Assembly: GCA_050633645.1 (NCBI GenBank)
Contig: JBOEGX010000002.1
Location: 186,001-250,000 of the forward strand
Direction of reading: 5' to 3'
Length of the DNA: 64,000 nt
From: UBA1672 sp050633645
GTDB lineage: Bacteria > Pseudomonadota > Alphaproteobacteria > Micavibrionales > Micavibrionaceae
The notes beneath the pieces are model-generated. The model saw nothing but the letters and a program-made list of their open reading frames with translations. It was not told the origin of the DNA and searched no databases. The number at the start of each line of letters is the position of its first letter. Positions within the stretch are counted from its first letter, which is position 1. Below are positions 63,436 through 64,000 of this stretch, piece after piece. The position numbers and the translations under genes were made by a program.

Positions 63436-64000
63436 CTATTTCTGATTCTTTTTCAAAATAGTTGGATAACTCACAAGTGTCGTTTGGAGCATATGGTTCA
63501 TGCTTTGCTCCGTTTCATCCATTTTACTCATCATAAATTCACAAGCTTCAGGCGATGAAACTGGCGTTGTTTCAAACCGCGAAGAATTCACACGGCGCGT
63601 CTCATCCGCCAAACCAAACAAAGTTTTGACCTCATCTTGCGACATATAATTTTGCGCCAATGCCATGTTATTTAAATTCGAATTGGCCTCTTCCAACGTA
63701 CCACCAACACTTTTTTCCCACGCTGCAAATTTCGCATCCAATTCACTCGCCATATCCTTATTATTCTCAGAGCACGCCGTAACCGCATTGCCAACATCCT
63801 CACGCACCGCCTTAACCATGCTGTAAATCAAGTAGTTAGAGTACATAACACCGAAATGCTGAACTTCATCAATCTCAAGCTTACTCATTGTATTTTTAAC
63901 TTGTGAGTGAAGCGCCCTTGTTTGCGCCTTTGCCAAATCTTCTTGTGACGCCTTCTCTGCGGGCTTTTCGGCCGCCGCTTGAGCGTAAACCACCTGTGAA
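63436..64000 (-). CDS. Exported helical protein, unknown, 5' end beyond the window
   Basis: At least 188 residues; the frame stays open to the window edge. The first visible residues (SQVVYAQA, then AAEKPAEK) look like the end of a signal peptide cut after AQA, so the real start lies outside. The rest is mainly helical, with few cysteines (TACSENN, EACEFMM). A GTG at 63993 could be read as a start but would break the signal sequence. It precedes the 1290-residue gene on the same strand, 230 bases apart, with a terminator between. Confidence 0.65.
   Translation of the reverse strand, partial: SQVVYAQAAAEKPAEKASQEDLAKAQTRALHSQVKNTMSKLEIDEVQHFGVMYSNYLIYSMVKAVREDVGNAVTACSENNKDMASELDAKFAAWEKSVGGTLEEANSNLNNMALAQNYMSQDEVKTLFGLADETRRVNSSRFETTPVSSPEACEFMMSKMDETEQSMNHMLQTTLVSYPTILKKNQK

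Overview
The window is chromosomal DNA of a Gram-negative alphaproteobacterium of moderate to low G+C. Evidence for the class: the aroA-cmk-rpsA-ihfB-lapA-pyrF-trpF-trpB-trpA-accD gene order, an Hsp20 gene followed by a DUF1150 gene, a zf-CHCC (NDUFS6-like) protein, the lptC-lptA-lptB-rpoN-hpf-ptsN block, and a CycM-like membrane cytochrome c. I cannot fix the genus. A deep-branching, predatory or host-associated lineage (for example Micavibrionales-like) is only an inference, drawn mainly from three tandem DotA/TraY-type genes. No tRNA, rRNA, CRISPR array, integrase or insertion sequence was seen.

Layout. 1-9.9 kb, minus strand: a housekeeping run from aroA to accD (aromatic amino acid, pyrimidine, translation and fatty acid synthesis), with an effector-binding-domain gene inserted between trpB and trpA. 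10-15.3 kb: a membrane c-di-GMP phosphodiesterase candidate, a methyltransferase, pyrC and folE. 15.3-18.8 kb: cysS, a pseudopilin-like protein, zf-CHCC, Hsp20 and DUF1150. 18.8-26.9 kb, minus strand: an envelope and nitrogen-regulation block, rnd-kdsD-lptC-lptA-lysE-lptB-rpoN-hpf-ptsN. Its PtsN has Asp where the phosphorylated His should be, and a LysE-type exporter is inserted between lptA and lptB.

27-32.3 kb, plus strand: a receiver/degenerate GGDEF protein, then a small polysaccharide export cassette (Wza-like lipoprotein, Wzc-like chain-length/BY-kinase protein and two unknown membrane proteins), then a small gene with its own promoter and a terminator in its leader. 32.3-42.6 kb: recR, lolA, ftsK, pheA, a cytochrome c, holC, a KamA-family radical SAM gene broken by a one-base frameshift, and pepA. 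42.7-46.7 kb: lptF, lptG, mlaA and mlaC, further outer-membrane biogenesis genes.

46.7-55.8 kb is the most unusual region: three adjacent, divergent DotA/TraY-like polytopic proteins of about 1000 residues each. They are followed by ettA, a DUF3137 protein, tag, an unrecognised 1290-residue acidic protein with Pro/Ala/Gln/Thr linkers, and an unrecognised exported protein cut by the right edge. A dispersed palindromic repeat (outer stem, inner hairpin, conserved GAGCAACGAATAACG-like right motif) occurs at least four times, plus one decayed copy, mostly next to the 3' ends of genes.

The gene set links LPS synthesis and transport (kdsD, lptA/B/C/F/G), outer-membrane lipid and lipoprotein handling (mlaA, mlaC, lolA), polysaccharide export and a possible type IVB-like secretion channel.
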